A DNA stretch of 64,000 bases from Serratia sp. PL17 (GCF_017832355.1 NZ_JAFIBY010000011.1:60527-124526); one strand, 5' to 3'; positions 32,837 through 43,882 are shown, numbered from the stretch's first letter. Program-made: numbers and translations. Notes: generated from the sequence alone by a model not told the origin.

Positions 32837-34948
32837 TTGTACCTGTTTGAAAGCCTGAATCTGCTGATTCAACGTTACTTGCCTGAGGAGCAGATTAAGC
32901 GCCTCAAACAGGCATACCTCGTTGCACGTGATGCTCACGAGGGACAGACACGCTCCAGCGGTGAGCCCTACATTACTCACCCGGTCGCCGTGGCCTGTAT
33001 TCTGGCGGAAATGCGTCTCGATCATGAGACGCTGATGGCAGCCCTGCTGCACGACGTCATCGAAGACACCCCGGCCACCTATCAGGATATGGAACAGCTA
33101 TTCGGCAAAAGCGTCGCCGAATTGGTTGAAGGCGTATCCAAGCTCGACAAACTGAAATTCCAGGATAAAAAAGAAGCTCAGGCGGAAAACTTCCGCAAGA
33201 TGATCATGGCGATGGTGCAGGATATCCGCGTCGTGTTGATCAAGCTGGCCGACCGTACGCACAACATGCGCACCCTCGGTTCGCTACGCCCCGACAAACG
33301 GCGGCGTATCGCGCGTGAAACCCTGGAAATTTACAGCCCTCTGGCCCATCGTCTGGGTATTCACCACCTTAAAACCGAGCTGGAAGAGCTGGGCTTTGAA
33401 GCGTTGTACCCAAACCGCTACCGCGTCATCAAAGAAGTGGTGAAAGCCGCACGCGGTAACCGTAAAGAGATGATCCAGAAGATTCTCGCCGAGATCGAAG
33501 GCCGGTTGACCGAAGCCGGTATTCCTTGCCGCGTCAGCGGTCGGGAAAAACACCTGTATTCCATCTACCTCAAGATGCACCTGAAAGAACAGCGTTTCCA
33601 TTCAATTATGGATATTTACGCGTTCCGTGTAATCGTGAAGGAAGTCGATACCTGCTACCGCGTACTGGGCCAGGCTCATAGCCTGTATAAACCCCGCCCG
33701 GGTCGGGTAAAAGACTATATTGCCATTCCCAAGGCCAACGGTTATCAATCGTTGCACACTTCATTGATCGGCCCACATGGTGTGCCGGTAGAGGTGCAGA
33801 TCCGTACTGAAGATATGGATCAGATGGCCGAAATGGGGGTTGCCGCGCACTGGGCTTATAAAGAAAAAGAACAGGGCGAAACCGGCACGACGGCACAAAT
33901 CCGTGCTCAGCGCTGGATGCAAAGCTTGCTGGAACTACAACAAAGTGCCGGCAGCTCGTTTGAATTTATCGAGAGCGTCAAATCCGATCTGTTCCCAGAT
34001 GAGATTTACGTTTTCACCCCAGAGGGGCGCATCGTTGAATTGCCTGCAGGGGCCACACCGGTCGATTTCGCCTATGCGGTGCACACGGATATTGGCCATG
34101 CCTGTGTCGGTGCACGTGTCGATCGCCAGCCGTATCCGCTGTCGCAGTCACTGACCAGTGGCCAAACGGTCGAAATCATCACGGCTCCGGGTGCGCGACC
34201 AAACGCCGCCTGGCTCAACTTTGTTGTCAGCTCAAAAGCACGCGCCAAAATTCGCCAGATGTTGAAAAACCTCAAGCGCGACGACTCAGTCGGCCTCGGC
34301 CGTCGTTTGTTGAATCATGCACTGGGCGGCAGTCGCAAACTGGCAGAGATCCCACAAGAGAATATCCAACACGAGTTGGATCGCATGAAGCTGGCGACGC
34401 TGGACGATCTGCTGGCAGAAATTGGCCTGGGCAACGCCATGAGCGTTGTGGTAGCGAAAAACTTGCAGGGTGACCAGTCCAATCTGGGGTCATCCTCCGG
34501 GGTTCGTAACCTGGCGATCAAGGGTGCCGATGGCGTGCTGATCACCTTCGCAAAATGCTGTCGACCGATTCCGGGTGACCCGATCATTGCCCATGTCAGC
34601 CCAGGAAAAGGCTTGGTGATCCACCATGAATCCTGCCGGAATATCCGCGGCTACCAAAAAGAGCCTGAGAAATTCATGGCGGTAGAATGGGATAAAGACA
34701 TCGAGCAAGAATTTATCGCCGAAATCAAAGTGGACATGTTTAACCATCAGGGCGCGCTGGCCAACCTGACGGCGGCCATCAATGCGGCTGAGTCCAATAT
34801 TCAAAGCCTGAATACCGAAGAAAAAGACGGTCGGGTTTACAGCGCCTTTATCCGCTTGACCACCCGTAATCGTATTCATCTGGCAAATATTATGCGTAAA
34901 ATCCGTATCATGCCGGATGTCATTAAAGTTAACCGTAACCGAAATTAG
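32837..34948 (+). CDS. spoT: Bifunctional (p)ppGpp synthase/hydrolase SpoT
   Basis: SpoT hydrolyses, and weakly makes, the alarmone (p)ppGpp in response to fatty acid, carbon and iron stress. It has 703 residues. The order is HD hydrolase domain (LLHDVIEDTP with His72-Asp73), synthetase domain (GREKHLYSIY; KANGYQSLHTS), TGS domain (DEIYVFTPEGRIVELPAGATPVD), helical and zinc-finger part (FAKCCRPIPGD) and C-terminal ACT domain. The start codon is TTG at 32837, as in E. coli, and the next residues YLFESLNLLIQ match the family exactly. Confidence 0.97.
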   Translation: MYLFESLNLLIQRYLPEEQIKRLKQAYLVARDAHEGQTRSSGEPYITHPVAVACILAEMRLDHETLMAALLHDVIEDTPATYQDMEQLFGKSVAELVEGVSKLDKLKFQDKKEAQAENFRKMIMAMVQDIRVVLIKLADRTHNMRTLGSLRPDKRRRIARETLEIYSPLAHRLGIHHLKTELEELGFEALYPNRYRVIKEVVKAARGNRKEMIQKILAEIEGRLTEAGIPCRVSGREKHLYSIYLKMHLKEQRFHSIMDIYAFRVIVKEVDTCYRVLGQAHSLYKPRPGRVKDYIAIPKANGYQSLHTSLIGPHGVPVEVQIRTEDMDQMAEMGVAAHWAYKEKEQGETGTTAQIRAQRWMQSLLELQQSAGSSFEFIESVKSDLFPDEIYVFTPEGRIVELPAGATPVDFAYAVHTDIGHACVGARVDRQPYPLSQSLTSGQTVEIITAPGARPNAAWLNFVVSSKARAKIRQMLKNLKRDDSVGLGRRLLNHALGGSRKLAEIPQENIQHELDRMKLATLDDLLAEIGLGNAMSVVVAKNLQGDQSNLGSSSGVRNLAIKGADGVLITFAKCCRPIPGDPIIAHVSPGKGLVIHHESCRNIRGYQKEPEKFMAVEWDKDIEQEFIAEIKVDMFNHQGALANLTAAINAAESNIQSLNTEEKDGRVYSAFIRLTTRNRIHLANIMRKIRIMPDVIKVNRNRN

Positions 34949-34953
34949 CGCCT

Positions 34954-35649
34954 ATGAGCCCTGAACGCTATGCGCGGATTTGTGAAATGCTGGCTACCCG
35001 GCAGCCGGATCTGACGGTCTGCCTGGAACAGGTGCATAAACCGCATAACGTCTCCGCCATTATCCGCACCGCCGACGCCGTCGGCGTGCATCAGGTGCAT
35101 GCAGTATGGCCAACCACACGCATGCGTACCCTGGTTTCCTCCGCAGCGGGCAGTAACAGCTGGGTTAATGTAAAAACCCATCGCACCATCGCCGACGCGG
35201 TGACCCACCTGAAAGCTCAAGGTATGCAAATTCTGGCGACTAACCTGTCAGATCGTGCCGTGGATTTCCGCGAGGTGGATTACACCCGCCCTACCTGTGT
35301 GTTATTGGGTCAGGAAAAAACCGGTATTACCGAAGAAGCCCTACAGCTTGCCGATCAGGACATCATTATCCCGATGATCGGTATGGTGCAATCACTCAAC
35401 GTCTCCGTCGCCTCAGCACTGATCCTGTATGAAGCGCAACGCCAGCGACAAAATGCCGGTCTGTATCGCCGCGAGCACAGCATGCTCGATGAGGAAGAAC
35501 AGCAGCGCCTGTTGTTTGAAGGTGGTTACCCGGTGCTGGCCAACGTGGCGAAACGTAAAAAACTGCCGCGCCCGCACATTGACGAACAAGGCCAAGTGAT
35601 CGCCGATGCCGAATGGTGGGCAACCATGCAAGCCACGGTACGCAAATGA
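34954..35649 (+). CDS. trmH: tRNA (guanosine(18)-2'-O)-methyltransferase
   Basis: TrmH (SpoU) methylates the ribose of G18 in the tRNA D-loop. It is a SPOUT enzyme with a deep trefoil knot. The 231-residue protein has KPHNVSAIIRTADAVGVHQVH at the N-terminus and the AdoMet-binding knot motifs LGQEKTGITEEAL and IPMIGMVQSLNVSVASALILYE. The stop overlaps the recG start by 4 bp (ATGA). Confidence 0.96.
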   Translation: MSPERYARICEMLATRQPDLTVCLEQVHKPHNVSAIIRTADAVGVHQVHAVWPTTRMRTLVSSAAGSNSWVNVKTHRTIADAVTHLKAQGMQILATNLSDRAVDFREVDYTRPTCVLLGQEKTGITEEALQLADQDIIIPMIGMVQSLNVSVASALILYEAQRQRQNAGLYRREHSMLDEEEQQRLLFEGGYPVLANVAKRKKLPRPHIDEQGQVIADAEWWATMQATVRK

Positions 35650-37727
35650 AAGGACGCCTGCTGGATGCTGTCCCACTCACCACACTTTCCGGGGTTGGTG
35701 CCAGCCAGGCGGGAAAACTGGCCAAAATTGGCCTGGAAACCATTCAGGATCTGCTGCTCCACCTGCCGCTACGCTACGAAGACCGCACCCGGCTTTATCC
35801 AATTAACGACCTGCAGCCGGGCATTTTTGCCACGGTAGAAGGCGAAGTTCTGCGTACTGACATCAGTTTTGGTCGTCGACGCATGCTAACTTGCCAGATC
35901 AGTGACGGCACCGGCTTGCTCACCATGCGCTTCTTTAACTTCAATGCGGCGATGAAAAATAGCCTGGCAACAGGCCGTCGCGTAACCGCCTATGGTGAAG
36001 TTAAACGCGGTAATCATGGCGCAGAAATTATCCACCCGGAATACCGTATTCAGGGGGAAAGCAGCGAGGTTGAGCTGCAAGAATCACTGACCCCGGTCTA
36101 TCCAACCACCGAAGGCATACGGCAGGCCACGCTTCGCAAGCTGACCGATCAAGCGCTGGAATTGCTGGATACCTGTGCGATTACCGAGCTGCTGCCATCG
36201 GAGTTGAGCGGTGGCTTAATGAGCCTGCCGGAGGCGTTGCATACTCTGCACCGCCCACCGCCGGATATCCAATTGGCAGATTTGGAGCTGGGTAAACACC
36301 CCGCACAAAAACGCCTGATCATGGAAGAGCTGCTGGCACATAACCTCAGTATGCTGGCGGTACGCGCCGGTGCGCAAAGCTATCAGGCGCTCCCCCTGAT
36401 GCCGGACGACCGGCTTAAAAAACAATTCCTCGCCCAACTGCCCTTTGCCCCCACCGGCGCGCAAGATCGCGTGGTGGCCGACATCGAGGCCGATTTGCAA
36501 AAAAGCTTCCCGATGATGCGGCTGGTGCAGGGCGACGTTGGCTCAGGCAAAACGCTGGTCGCGGCATTAGCGGCACTGCGCGCTATCGCCCACGGCAAGC
36601 AGGTGGCATTAATGGCACCTACCGAACTGCTGGCCGAACAACACGCCAACAACTTCCGCCAGTGGTTTGAACCCTTGGGATTAGAAGTCGGCTGGCTGGC
36701 GGGTAAGCAAAAAGGCAAGGCGCGCATCGCGCAACAAGAAGCGATTGCCAGCGGGCAGGTCTCCATGGTGGTTGGTACCCACGCCATCTTCCAGGAACAG
36801 GTACAATTTTCCGGCCTGGCGCTGGTGATCATCGATGAGCAGCATCGGTTTGGCGTACACCAGCGCTTAGCGCTGTGGGAGAAAGGCGAAGAGCAAGGTT
36901 TCCATGCCCACCAGTTGATCATGACTGCCACGCCAATCCCTCGCACGCTGGCGATGACGGCCTATGCCGATCTCGACACATCGGTCATAGACGAACTGCC
37001 ACCGGGCAGAACGCCGGTCACGACCGTCGCCATTCCGGACACCCGGCGTGCCGATATCATTCAACGGGTAAAAAGCGCCTGTATGGAAGAAGGGCGGCAG
37101 GCGTACTGGGTTTGTACACTGATAGAAGAGTCTGAGCTGTTGGAAGCTCAGGCGGCGGAGGCCACGTGGGAAGAATTGAAAACCGCGCTGCCAGAGCTGA
37201 AAGTGGCGCTGGTGCACGGACGCATGAAAGCACAAGAGAAGCAGGCGGTAATGCAGGCCTTTAAACAAGGCGAACTGCAACTGTTGGTGGCTACGACGGT
37301 GATCGAGGTGGGTGTTGACGTGCCAAATGCCAGCCTGATGATCATCGAAAACCCAGAGCGGTTGGGGCTGGCGCAGTTGCATCAGTTACGTGGCCGTGTG
37401 GGCCGTGGCGCTGTGGCATCACACTGTGTTCTGTTGTACAAAACGCCGTTAAGCAAAACCGCTCAGCAGCGCCTGCAAGTACTGCGGGACAGCAATGACG
37501 GCTTTGTTATTGCCCAGCGCGATCTGGAAATTCGTGGGCCAGGCGAGCTCTTGGGCACACGCCAAACCGGCAGTGCAGAGTTTAAAGTGGCTGACTTACT
37601 GCGCGACCAGGCGATGATCCCGGAAGTACAACGCGTAGCCCGCCATATCCACCAACAGTACCCGGAACATGCCCGCGCGCTGGTTGAGCGCTGGTTACCT
37701 GAAAAAGCTCGCTACTCCAACGCCTGA
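35646..37727 (+). CDS. recG: ATP-dependent DNA helicase RecG
   Basis: RecG remodels stalled replication forks, Holliday junctions and R-loops. From the ATG at 35646 it has 693 residues, as in E. coli. An N-terminal OB-fold wedge domain binds the junction; Walker A is GDVGSGKTLVAALAA, the DEAH-type box is IIDEQHRFGVHQR, and the TRG motif region near LRGRVGRGAVASH follows. It overlaps trmH by 4 bp and ends before a strong terminator shared with gltS. Confidence 0.97.
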   Translation: MKGRLLDAVPLTTLSGVGASQAGKLAKIGLETIQDLLLHLPLRYEDRTRLYPINDLQPGIFATVEGEVLRTDISFGRRRMLTCQISDGTGLLTMRFFNFNAAMKNSLATGRRVTAYGEVKRGNHGAEIIHPEYRIQGESSEVELQESLTPVYPTTEGIRQATLRKLTDQALELLDTCAITELLPSELSGGLMSLPEALHTLHRPPPDIQLADLELGKHPAQKRLIMEELLAHNLSMLAVRAGAQSYQALPLMPDDRLKKQFLAQLPFAPTGAQDRVVADIEADLQKSFPMMRLVQGDVGSGKTLVAALAALRAIAHGKQVALMAPTELLAEQHANNFRQWFEPLGLEVGWLAGKQKGKARIAQQEAIASGQVSMVVGTHAIFQEQVQFSGLALVIIDEQHRFGVHQRLALWEKGEEQGFHAHQLIMTATPIPRTLAMTAYADLDTSVIDELPPGRTPVTTVAIPDTRRADIIQRVKSACMEEGRQAYWVCTLIEESELLEAQAAEATWEELKTALPELKVALVHGRMKAQEKQAVMQAFKQGELQLLVATTVIEVGVDVPNASLMIIENPERLGLAQLHQLRGRVGRGAVASHCVLLYKTPLSKTAQQRLQVLRDSNDGFVIAQRDLEIRGPGELLGTRQTGSAEFKVADLLRDQAMIPEVQRVARHIHQQYPEHARALVERWLPEKARYSNA

Positions 37728-37740
37728 CATTCAGGCATAG

Positions 37741-37765
37741 AAAAGGCGCCCGCAGGCGCCTTTTT
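37741..37765. terminator. Bidirectional terminator between recG and gltS
   Basis: AAAAGGCGCC pairs with GGCGCCTTTTT around CGCA between convergent genes; A- and T-runs flank both sides, so it can serve both. Confidence 0.9.
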
Positions 37766-37784
37766 CGTTATGACGGCCGGTGAA

Positions 37785-38996
37785 TCAGCCAATCGCCGGG
37801 AACACCGGCAACAGCAGATACAGTTTAATCACAATCGCGTTGGCGATATCAATAAAGAACGCCCCCACCATTGGCACCACCAGAAACGCCAGGTGCGATG
37901 GACCGAAGCGATCGGTAATCGCCTGCATATTGGCTATCGCCGTCGGCGTCGCACCCATACCAAAGCCACAGTGACCCGCAGCCAGTACCGCGGCATCGTA
38001 ATTTTTACCCATCACCCGGTAGGTAACAAAGATTGCGTACAGTGCCATCACCAACGTCTGTACTGCCAGGATCGCCAGCATTGGCAGTGCCAACGAAGCC
38101 AATTCCCACAAGCGCAGACTCATCAACGCCATCGCCAGGAACAGCGACAGGCTAACGTTGCCCAGCACCGATACTGCACGCTCAAACACAGTATAGAAAC
38201 CGGTGAAGGCCAGTGTGTTACTGAGGATCACACCAACAAACAGCACACAGACAAAGTTTGGCAGTTCAAACACCGTGCCACTCAATAAGCCGGAAATAAA
38301 CTGACCCAGGCTCAAACAGATGGCAATCATCGCGATGGTTTCAATCATGACCAGCGAGGTAATCAAACGGCCGCTTTCCGGTTTTTCAAAACCGCTTGGC
38401 TGAACGCTGTCATCCGGAGACCCTTCCGGTGTAGAAGAGTGCTTCACCAGATAACGCGCCACAGGACCGCCGATCAGGCCGCCCAAAACCAACCCGAAGG
38501 TGGCGCAGGCCATCGCAACTTCCGTGGCATTTTCAAAGCCGTAACGCTCAATGAACAGCTTGCTCCAGGCCGCCCCGGTGCCGTGGCCGCCGGACAGGGT
38601 AATGGAACCGGCGATCAGACCCATCAACGGGTCCAGACCCAGCATTTTTGCCATGCCGATGCCGATCGCGTTCTGCACCAACAGCAAGCCCAGCACGACA
38701 AACAGAAATACCATCAATGCCTTACCGCCCGCGCGCAGCCGCGCCAGGTTGGCATTGAGACCAATAGTGGCAAAGAAGGCCAGCATCAAAGGGTCTTTCA
38801 GCGACATATCGAAGCTGATTTCCCAGTTAGCGAATTTTTTCAGGGCTAATAACAGGATAGCCACCAGCAAGCCACCGGCGACAGGTGCGGGAATGGTGTA
38901 TTTTCTTAACAGAGGGATGCTTGTGACGCATTTGCCCCCAAGGAGCAAAACCAATGTTGCCGCGACTAACGTGCCATAAGTATCAAGATGAAACAT
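37785..38996 (-). CDS. gltS: Sodium/glutamate symporter
   Basis: GltS imports L-glutamate with Na+. The 403-residue membrane protein has about ten membrane segments in two inverted halves with re-entrant loops carrying GSITLSGGHGTGAAW and AGHCGFGMGATPTAIANM, the paired GGxG-type signatures of the ESS family. It is divergent from xanP, as in E. coli. Confidence 0.96.
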   Translation of the reverse strand: MFHLDTYGTLVAATLVLLLGGKCVTSIPLLRKYTIPAPVAGGLLVAILLLALKKFANWEISFDMSLKDPLMLAFFATIGLNANLARLRAGGKALMVFLFVVLGLLLVQNAIGIGMAKMLGLDPLMGLIAGSITLSGGHGTGAAWSKLFIERYGFENATEVAMACATFGLVLGGLIGGPVARYLVKHSSTPEGSPDDSVQPSGFEKPESGRLITSLVMIETIAMIAICLSLGQFISGLLSGTVFELPNFVCVLFVGVILSNTLAFTGFYTVFERAVSVLGNVSLSLFLAMALMSLRLWELASLALPMLAILAVQTLVMALYAIFVTYRVMGKNYDAAVLAAGHCGFGMGATPTAIANMQAITDRFGPSHLAFLVVPMVGAFFIDIANAIVIKLYLLLPVFPAIG

Positions 38997-39238
38997 CCAG
39001 GTACTCCATGTAAGGGAAAAGATCCAATTAATAAATAATAAGTTATAGAAAACCGCTTAGTTTTTAAAACTTGATGAGTGCAGGATTAGAAGTAAAAAAC
39101 GCTGATAACACAAGAAAAAATGAACGAAAATGCGACATAACCGCCGATAATGCTAACAGAATAGTAACGCGCAACCGTTTGCTTTTGCGGGGTAAATCAT
39201 TAAAATGCCTGCTTTGCCGTTTCCGGAAATGCCACATC

Positions 39239-40639
39239 ATGACCATGCCATCCGCCGAGCTCGATGCAGAGCAAAAAGCCTCCTCAACGCCGCGCAATAG
39301 CGAACTCATTTATCGCCTGGAAGACCGACCGCCATTGCCGCAAACCCTGTTTGCCGCTGGTCAGCACCTGCTGGCGATGTTTGTTGCGGTAATCACCCCT
39401 GCTCTGTTGATCTGCCAGGCATTAGGTCTACCGGCACAAGACACCCAGCACATCATCAGCATGTCCTTGTTCGCTTCCGGTTTGGCTTCCATCCTACAAA
39501 TTAAAACCTGGGGACCGGTCGGTTCTGGCTTGCTCTCGATTCAAGGCACCAGCTTTAACTTCGTTTCACCGCTGATTATGGGTGGGCTGGCATTGAAAAA
39601 CGGGGGGGCCGATGTCCCTACAATGATGGCGGCACTGTTCGGCACACTGATGGTCGCCTCCTGCACCGAAATCCTGTTATCGCGCGTGCTGCATCTGGCG
39701 CGTCGCATCATCACCCCGCTGGTTTCTGGCATTGTGGTGATGATTATCGGTTTGTCGCTGATCCAGGTTGGGCTAACCTCCATCGGTGGCGGCTATGCCG
39801 CGATGAATGATCACAGCTTTGGCGCGCCAAAAAACCTGATGTTGGCCGGGGCCGTACTCTTGGTCATTATTCTGCTTAACCGCCAGCGTAACCCCTACCT
39901 TCGCGTCGCCTCGTTGGTGATCGCCATGGCGGTCGGTTACCTTTTGGCTTGGGTCATGGGGATGTTGCCAGACACTCAGCCGGCCACCGAGACAGCCGCA
40001 ATTATCATCCCAACGCCGCTGTATTACGGTTTGGGCTTTGACTGGAACCTGCTGCTACCGCTGATGCTGATCTTTATGGTCACGTCATTGGAAACCATCG
40101 GGGATATCACCGCGACCTCTGACGTATCGGAACAACCGGTGAGCGGCCCGCTGTATATGAAGCGCCTGAAGGGTGGCGTGCTCGCCAATGGCCTGAACTC
40201 CATGCTGTCCGCAGTATTCAATACGTTCCCCAACTCGTGCTTTGGTCAGAACAATGGCGTGATCCAACTGACGGGTGTTGCCAGTCGCTATGTGGGTTTT
40301 GTGGTGGCATTGATGCTGATCGCGCTGGGCTTGTTCCCGGCGGTGGCCGGTTTCGTGCAACACATTCCTGAGCCGGTACTGGGCGGTGCGACCCTCGTGA
40401 TGTTCGGCACCATTGCCGCATCGGGTGTGCGCATCGTGTCGCGTGAACGACTGAACCGCCGCGCGATCATGATCATGGCACTCTCCCTGGCCGTTGGCAT
40501 GGGCGTTTCTCAGCAACCGCTGATCTTACAGTTCGCACCGGATTGGCTGAAAACCCTGCTCTCTTCAGGCATTGCCGCTGGCGGTATTACCGCTATCGTG
40601 CTGAACCTGTTATTCCCGCACGAACACGAAAAGCAATAA
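39239..40639 (+). CDS. xanP: Xanthine:H+ symporter XanP (NCS2 family)
   Basis: XanP imports xanthine. From the ATG at 39239 it has 466 residues and 12-14 membrane segments. [20 protein letters not shown] marks the start of the conserved part; the NCS2 motifs [34 protein letters not shown] and [23 protein letters not shown] follow in order. The reading can be extended upstream to 39071, but that part is not conserved. A second ATG at 39245 is also possible. Confidence 0.95.
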   Translation: MTMPSAELDAEQKASSTPRNSELIYRLEDRPPLPQTLFAAGQHLLAMFVAVITPALLICQALGLPAQDTQHIISMSLFASGLASILQIKTWGPVGSGLLSIQGTSFNFVSPLIMGGLALKNGGADVPTMMAALFGTLMVASCTEILLSRVLHLARRIITPLVSGIVVMIIGLSLIQVGLTSIGGGYAAMNDHSFGAPKNLMLAGAVLLVIILLNRQRNPYLRVASLVIAMAVGYLLAWVMGMLPDTQPATETAAIIIPTPLYYGLGFDWNLLLPLMLIFMVTSLETIGDITATSDVSEQPVSGPLYMKRLKGGVLANGLNSMLSAVFNTFPNSCFGQNNGVIQLTGVASRYVGFVVALMLIALGLFPAVAGFVQHIPEPVLGGATLVMFGTIAASGVRIVSRERLNRRAIMIMALSLAVGMGVSQQPLILQFAPDWLKTLLSSGIAAGGITAIVLNLLFPHEHEKQ

Positions 40640-40656
40640 TCGCCACATTGCTTATC

Positions 40657-40682
40657 AAACGGCCGCTTGCGGCCGTTTTTTA
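40657..40682 (+). terminator. Terminator of xanP
   Basis: AACGGCCGC pairs directly with GCGGCCGTT (2-nt apex) and is followed by a T-run on the plus strand. Confidence 0.88.
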
Positions 40683-40767
40683 TTGCCTATCAGACCATTG
40701 CACTTGAGATGCCCGGCTAATTACGGCATAAACAGGGTATCTTTTTTGACCGACGCGGATGTAGACG

Positions 40768-42429
40768 ATGAAATTTATCGGGAAACTGTTGCTGACGTTG
40801 CTACTGCTGGTAGTGCTTGCCATTGCGTTGCTGTACGTCATCGGGCAAACCCGCTGGGCTGCCAGCTGGTTAAGCCGCTGGGTCAGCGATCACAGCGAAT
40901 ATCGCCTCTCGGTGACGAAGCTCTCCCACTCATGGAACCAACCGGGCCAAATCAGCCTGGAAGACGTTCAGTTGGCGAAAAAGAATGGACCACAAGCGCT
41001 GGTCGCCAAACGTCTGGATCTCGGTCTCAGCCTGCGCCAAATTACCGAGCCCCGTTATTTCCATAGCGTCACGTTGCGCGACGGTACGCTTAACCTCCAA
41101 CAGCAAGATGCAGCATTGCCACTACGGGCCGATGTATTGCAACTGAGCAATATGGCGCTGCAATCCAACGATGAAACCTGGCAGCTCAACGCGCAACAAG
41201 TCAATGCTGGCATCACACCATGGCAACCCAAAGCGGGCCACCCATTGGGTGAAGATAATCAGTTCCAGTTCAGTGCGGGCTCAATGACACTCAACGGCAT
41301 CCCCGCCTCAAAAGTCTTGGTGCAGGGCGAACTTAAACAGAATCAGTTGCAGCTAAGCGACTTCGGTGCCGATCTGGCGCAAGGTGATTTGACGGGGGTA
41401 GCCACTCGGGGTGCCGACGGCAGTTGGCAGGTGGAACGACTGCGTCTGAGCGGCGTGCGTTTACAGACGCCACTCACGCTGGAGCAGTTCTGGCAGCGCT
41501 TCACCGCCATGCCGCCAATCACACTTAAACGTTTTGATTTGATCGATGCGCGACTGGAAGGAAAAGAGTGGGCATTCAACGATCTCGACCTGTCGCTGCA
41601 AAACGTCACCTTCCAACAAGGCGACTGGAGCAGCCCGGACGGCTCGCTCAACTTCAACGCCAGTGACCTGATCAACGGTGGCGTCCACCTGATTGATCCG
41701 ATCATGAATATGCGACTCTCACCCGCTGGCATCGCTATTCAGCAGTTCACCACCCGCTGGGAAGGCGGGCTGTTGCGCACCTCCGGCAATTGGCTGCGTA
41801 CCAACAACCGTCTGCAACTGGATGAAGTGGCTGTCGCCGCACTGGAGTACACCTTACCGAGTAACTGGCGTGCACTGTGGTTGCAACCGCTGCCACACTG
41901 GTTGGCAGAGGTATACGTCAGTAAGTTGACCACCAACCGCAATCTGATCATCGATATCAACCCTGCCTTCCCATTCCAGGTAACCGCACTGGACGGTTAC
42001 GGCAGCAATCTGCTGTTGGCACGCGACCACCAATGGGGCATCTGGTCCGGTACACTCAACCTGAACGGCAGTGAAGCCACCTTCAATAAGATCGACGTTC
42101 GCCGTCCATCACTGGCTCTGAACGCCAATGACGGGCAGATCAACGTTACCGATCTCAGCGCTTTTATGCCGCAGGGGCTACTGGAAGCCAAAGCCACCAT
42201 AGAACAGCTGCCGGGCAAACCCTTTGCGCTATCGCTGAATGGGCGTTCAGTACCGGTAAATACTCTGCAGCAATGGGGATGGCAACCTGTTCCACTGGAG
42301 GGTGACGGTAATCTGCAACTACAGTTGAAAGGCTTGTTGAACAGCGATGGACCGTTTAAGGCTTCATTGCAGGGCCATTTGCAAGCTACCGCCCGCGACG
42401 GCCAGACGGTTAACCAGCAACTGCCTTAA
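40768..42429 (+). CDS. yicH: AsmA-family protein YicH
   Basis: A 553-residue protein with an N-terminal membrane anchor (MKFIGKLLLTLLLLVVLAIA then Tyr-Val-Ile) and a long periplasmic part rich in beta strands, matching the AsmA/YicH group (E. coli YicH 569). Larger AsmA-like members are thought to carry phospholipids between membranes. The specific job of YicH is not known. It lies after xanP as in E. coli, here with its own promoter region. Confidence 0.9.
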   Translation: MKFIGKLLLTLLLLVVLAIALLYVIGQTRWAASWLSRWVSDHSEYRLSVTKLSHSWNQPGQISLEDVQLAKKNGPQALVAKRLDLGLSLRQITEPRYFHSVTLRDGTLNLQQQDAALPLRADVLQLSNMALQSNDETWQLNAQQVNAGITPWQPKAGHPLGEDNQFQFSAGSMTLNGIPASKVLVQGELKQNQLQLSDFGADLAQGDLTGVATRGADGSWQVERLRLSGVRLQTPLTLEQFWQRFTAMPPITLKRFDLIDARLEGKEWAFNDLDLSLQNVTFQQGDWSSPDGSLNFNASDLINGGVHLIDPIMNMRLSPAGIAIQQFTTRWEGGLLRTSGNWLRTNNRLQLDEVAVAALEYTLPSNWRALWLQPLPHWLAEVYVSKLTTNRNLIIDINPAFPFQVTALDGYGSNLLLARDHQWGIWSGTLNLNGSEATFNKIDVRRPSLALNANDGQINVTDLSAFMPQGLLEAKATIEQLPGKPFALSLNGRSVPVNTLQQWGWQPVPLEGDGNLQLQLKGLLNSDGPFKASLQGHLQATARDGQTVNQQLP

Positions 42430-42438
42430 TGGTTGATT

Positions 42439-42467
42439 GGCCCTCTCTGGGTTGCGTTGAGAGGGCC
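42439..42467. terminator. Hairpin between convergent yicH and fabY
   Basis: The 9-bp perfect stem GGCCCTCTC/GAGAGGGCC has an 11-nt loop and no T-run. It may be a weak bidirectional terminator. Confidence 0.5.
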
Positions 42468-42473
42468 ACAATA

Positions 42474-43421
42474 TCAATTATCTATTGCCTCACATCCCCC
42501 CTGATCCAGGGGCACTTCGGGTTCGGCAGGCAATACCATGTAAGTACCCTCAAACACCGCACCTCGGTCATCGTCACCAAACAGATGAACTTCCGCCTGT
42601 ACGCGCGCACGACGACCGCGTGCCAAACGCGCCAGATCACCGCTCAATGAGCTAAGGTCCGCCACCGCTCGCGGTCGGCCGGTGATAGGTTTGCTGTAAC
42701 GGATATGAGCATCCGCCAGAATAATGGTGCCACCCAGATGGCGTTCACGCAGTAACAACCAGATCAGCCCCCAGGCCGTCAGCGTAGCAAGGGAAAACAG
42801 GCTGCCGGCAAACAGCGTATGGTGCGGGTTCTGGTTGCCAATCTCTGGCATGGTGGTGACAAAACGCTGGCCAGTATATTGACTGATGCGCACCCCCATC
42901 TTCTCGCTAAGCGGAATATGATCGTACCAGGCTTGCTGCAACTGGCCGCACCAATCCGGGCGATGCAAAATATCGTCCAGCGTCGCCACGGGTTTAATCA
43001 TCAGAAAGTGGCGAATCGGCGTGGTTTGCGGTGCGGTAATCTCACCCTGATTAACAAAGCCAAGTTTGGCAAAGAAATCCACCGCGTCCTCACGGGCGCT
43101 ACAGACCACACGCTTCACGCTTTCCTGACGCGCAACCGACTCCAGGGTCATGGCCACCAGCGTCCCCAAGCCTTTGTCCTGCACCGTGGGATCGACAGCC
43201 AGAAAACGAATGGCTGCCTCATTATCGGCGTTGATATACAACCGCCCGATAGCGACAATTTTACCGCCTTCGTCCACCACCATTTGGTGATGCGCCATGG
43301 CGTCATAGGCATCCTTTTCCGACCCCACCGGCTGGTGCAGCGGCTTGCGCAGCATTTCCCAGCGGAACTGGTAATAATCCTTCAGTTCTTGTTCTGTTAC
43401 CGGTACTCGTAGGTGATACAT
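42474..43421 (-). CDS. fabY: GNAT/thioesterase fusion FabY (YiiD)
   Basis: From the ATG at 43421, preceded by GGGAGAGAAGGCG, it has 315 residues. The N-terminal GNAT half contains [20 protein letters not shown] (acetyl-CoA loop). The C-terminal half, from about residue 160, is a hot-dog thioesterase-like domain ([24 protein letters not shown]). E. coli YiiD was reported to act as an acetoacetyl-ACP synthase that starts fatty acid synthesis when FabH is missing. It is the last gene of yihY-dtd-fabY on the minus strand, 23 bp after dtd. Confidence 0.87.
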   Translation of the reverse strand: MYHLRVPVTEQELKDYYQFRWEMLRKPLHQPVGSEKDAYDAMAHHQMVVDEGGKIVAIGRLYINADNEAAIRFLAVDPTVQDKGLGTLVAMTLESVARQESVKRVVCSAREDAVDFFAKLGFVNQGEITAPQTTPIRHFLMIKPVATLDDILHRPDWCGQLQQAWYDHIPLSEKMGVRISQYTGQRFVTTMPEIGNQNPHHTLFAGSLFSLATLTAWGLIWLLLRERHLGGTIILADAHIRYSKPITGRPRAVADLSSLSGDLARLARGRRARVQAEVHLFGDDDRGAVFEGTYMVLPAEPEVPLDQGGCEAIDN

Positions 43422-43444
43422 AGACGCCTTCTCTCCCAACACTC

Positions 43445-43882
43445 TTAGACTTGAAGCCAAAACGTCACCGGCCCGTCATTCACCAGCGCGACTTTCATGT
43501 CGGCCGCAAATTCACCGGTTTGGGTTTCTATACCGCGCTCACGGCACTGGCCAACAAAATATTGGTATAACCGATCGGCTTCCTGCGGTACCGCACCGCG
43601 TGAGAAGCTCGGACGCATGCCCTTTTGCGTGTCCGCCACCAACGTGAACTGCGACACGACCAACAGGCTACCTCCTGCCTGTTGGACATTGAGATTCATC
43701 TTGTCGTTCTCATCGCCAAAGATGCGGTACCCCAACACACGTTCACACAGGCGCACGGCTTTCTGTTCGTTATCATCCTGCTCCACGCCCAATAACACTA
43801 ACAAACCGGGGCCTATGTTGCCTACCGTCTGTCCATCGACCGTAACGCTGGCATTTAACACCCGTTGAATTAACGCAATCAT
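43445..43882 (-). CDS. dtd: D-aminoacyl-tRNA deacylase
   Basis: Dtd removes D-amino acids mischarged on tRNA, and also glycine from tRNA-Ala. From the ATG at 43882 it has 145 residues, as in E. coli. The two active-site signatures [17 protein letters not shown] and the C-terminal [11 protein letters not shown] (Gly-cisPro gate) are present. The start overlaps the yihY stop by 4 bp, which is why the longer upstream frame to 44005 is rejected. Confidence 0.95.
   Translation of the reverse strand: MIALIQRVLNASVTVDGQTVGNIGPGLLVLLGVEQDDNEQKAVRLCERVLGYRIFGDENDKMNLNVQQAGGSLLVVSQFTLVADTQKGMRPSFSRGAVPQEADRLYQYFVGQCRERGIETQTGEFAADMKVALVNDGPVTFWLQV

Noticed and set aside
36383..36946. 187-codon open frame opposite recG
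   Set aside because: It is antisense to the helicase motifs, which are intact, and has no conserved features.
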